Positions 63,459-64,000 of a DNA stretch of 64,000 bases are shown here, in pieces. Origin of the DNA: Hespellia stercorisuis DSM 15480 (GTDB lineage Bacteria > Bacillota > Clostridia > Lachnospirales > Lachnospiraceae); the NCBI RefSeq assembly GCF_900142165.1, contig NZ_FQZY01000016.1, positions 1 through 64,000 on the forward strand, given 5' to 3'. Below the pieces are notes generated by a model. That model worked only from the letters and a program-made list of their open reading frames with translations, was not told the DNA's origin and ran no database searches. The position numbers and the translations under genes are program-made. The stretch's first letter is position 1. Every line of letters starts with the position of its first letter.

Positions 63459-64000
63459 ATGAGTGATTTTGAAAAAGTAACCACCGGAATGGGCGAAGAA
63501 TGTGGTGTGTTTGGTGCTTATGATATGGATGGAAATGATGTGGCATCCTCCATATATTATGGGCTGTTTGCCTTACAGCACAGAGGGCAGGAAAGCTGTG
63601 GTATCGCAGTGACGGACACGAACGGACAGAGAAAGGTTCTCTCGAAAAAAGGACTTGGTCTCGTCAATGATGTGTTTGACGCAGAAGTACTCCAGAGTCT
63701 GAAAGGAAATCTCGGAGTGGGGCATGTCCGCTATTCGACAGCGGGAGGAACCAGAGTTGAGAACGCCCAGCCACTTGTCATCAATTACGTAAAAGGAACA
63801 TTGGCAATTGCGCATAACGGCAATCTGGTAAATGCGATCGAACTTCGCAAAGAGCTGGAGTATACCGGGGCAATTTTCCAGACGACCATTGATTCCGAGG
63901 TGATTGCTTATCATATCGCGCGCGAACGACTGAATGTGACGACTGCGGAGGATGCCGTGAAGAATGCGATGATGAAGATCAAGGGTGCATATGCACTTGT
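63459..64000 (+). CDS. purF: Amidophosphoribosyltransferase PurF (partial, runs off window)
   Basis: First step of purine synthesis, transferring glutamine nitrogen to PRPP. Only the N-terminal glutaminase domain is visible (about 180 residues): ECGVFGAYD, with the predicted catalytic Cys15 after a short propeptide-like leader, then FALQHRGQESCGIAV, GVGHVRYSTAGG and AIAHNGNLVNA. ATG 63459 follows AAGGAG at good spacing. The phosphoribosyltransferase part lies beyond 64,000. Confidence 0.94.
   Translation, partial: MSDFEKVTTGMGEECGVFGAYDMDGNDVASSIYYGLFALQHRGQESCGIAVTDTNGQRKVLSKKGLGLVNDVFDAEVLQSLKGNLGVGHVRYSTAGGTRVENAQPLVINYVKGTLAIAHNGNLVNAIELRKELEYTGAIFQTTIDSEVIAYHIARERLNVTTAEDAVKNAMMKIKGAYAL

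Noticed and set aside
1-64000. CRISPR array, tRNA or rRNA genes, insertion-sequence transposases
   Set aside because: None seen on reading either strand; the only recombinase is the large serine type at 35.5-37.2 kb.

Overview
The window looks like chromosome from a Lachnospiraceae-type member of the Clostridia. The signs are strong AGGAGG-like ribosome sites, some GTG/TTG starts, the dgt-dnaG-rpoD-trmK-nif3 gene order, an ECF nucleoside transporter, multi-PAS hybrid kinases, and a three-gene DUF5717/DUF5716-type cluster that I associate with this family. Placement is by recognition only; there is no rRNA or tRNA here to anchor it.

Layout. 0.1-3.3 kb: a visibly A+T-rich pair of zinc-ribbon membrane proteins, one with an Ala/Lys/Glu coiled coil and MORN repeats. 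3.4-7.1 kb: a LysE-type exporter with a divergent LysR regulator, then moaA and a MOSC-MogA fusion for molybdenum cofactor. 7.3-14.6 kb: the macromolecular-synthesis cluster (dGTPase, primase, housekeeping sigma factor, TrmK, Nif3-like, uridine-kinase-like). 14.8-19.7 kb (minus strand): aroC translationally coupled to a polyamine transporter potA-potB-potCD, in which permease and binding protein are fused. 19.9-23.6 kb: L,D-transpeptidase, tgt, yajC. 23.9-30.8 kb: leuB-ilvD-ilvB-serC-serA for branched-chain amino acids and serine.

30.9-47.7 kb is the most unusual part. A putative peptidoglycan-binding protein gene is split in two: its N-terminal half is at 30.9-31.6 kb and its C-terminal half at 47.1-47.7 kb, both on the plus strand and broken at the same codons. 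The 15.5 kb between them carries a hybrid histidine kinase, a large serine recombinase, a coiled-coil secreted protein, a Crp-like regulator with a nucleoside salvage/uptake operon (uridine phosphorylase, ECF transporter, deoB), and an EAL protein ending inside a histidine-kinase domain. The two ends share the hexamer GTACCG, and joining the outer ends of the segment gives an imperfect inverted repeat resembling a serine-integrase attP. I infer an integration event, but this is not proven.

47.7-64 kb: a membrane-anchored transglutaminase-like protein, carAB, a class II aminotransferase/decarboxylase, and a three-gene cluster of unknown function (a 1095-aa helical protein, an Hsp70/actin-fold-like protein and a TPR-like protein). 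Next come a polar amino-acid ABC transporter, purC, and the 5' part of purF, which runs off the window. The cluster of unknown function and the split-gene segment are the best candidates for an undescribed system.
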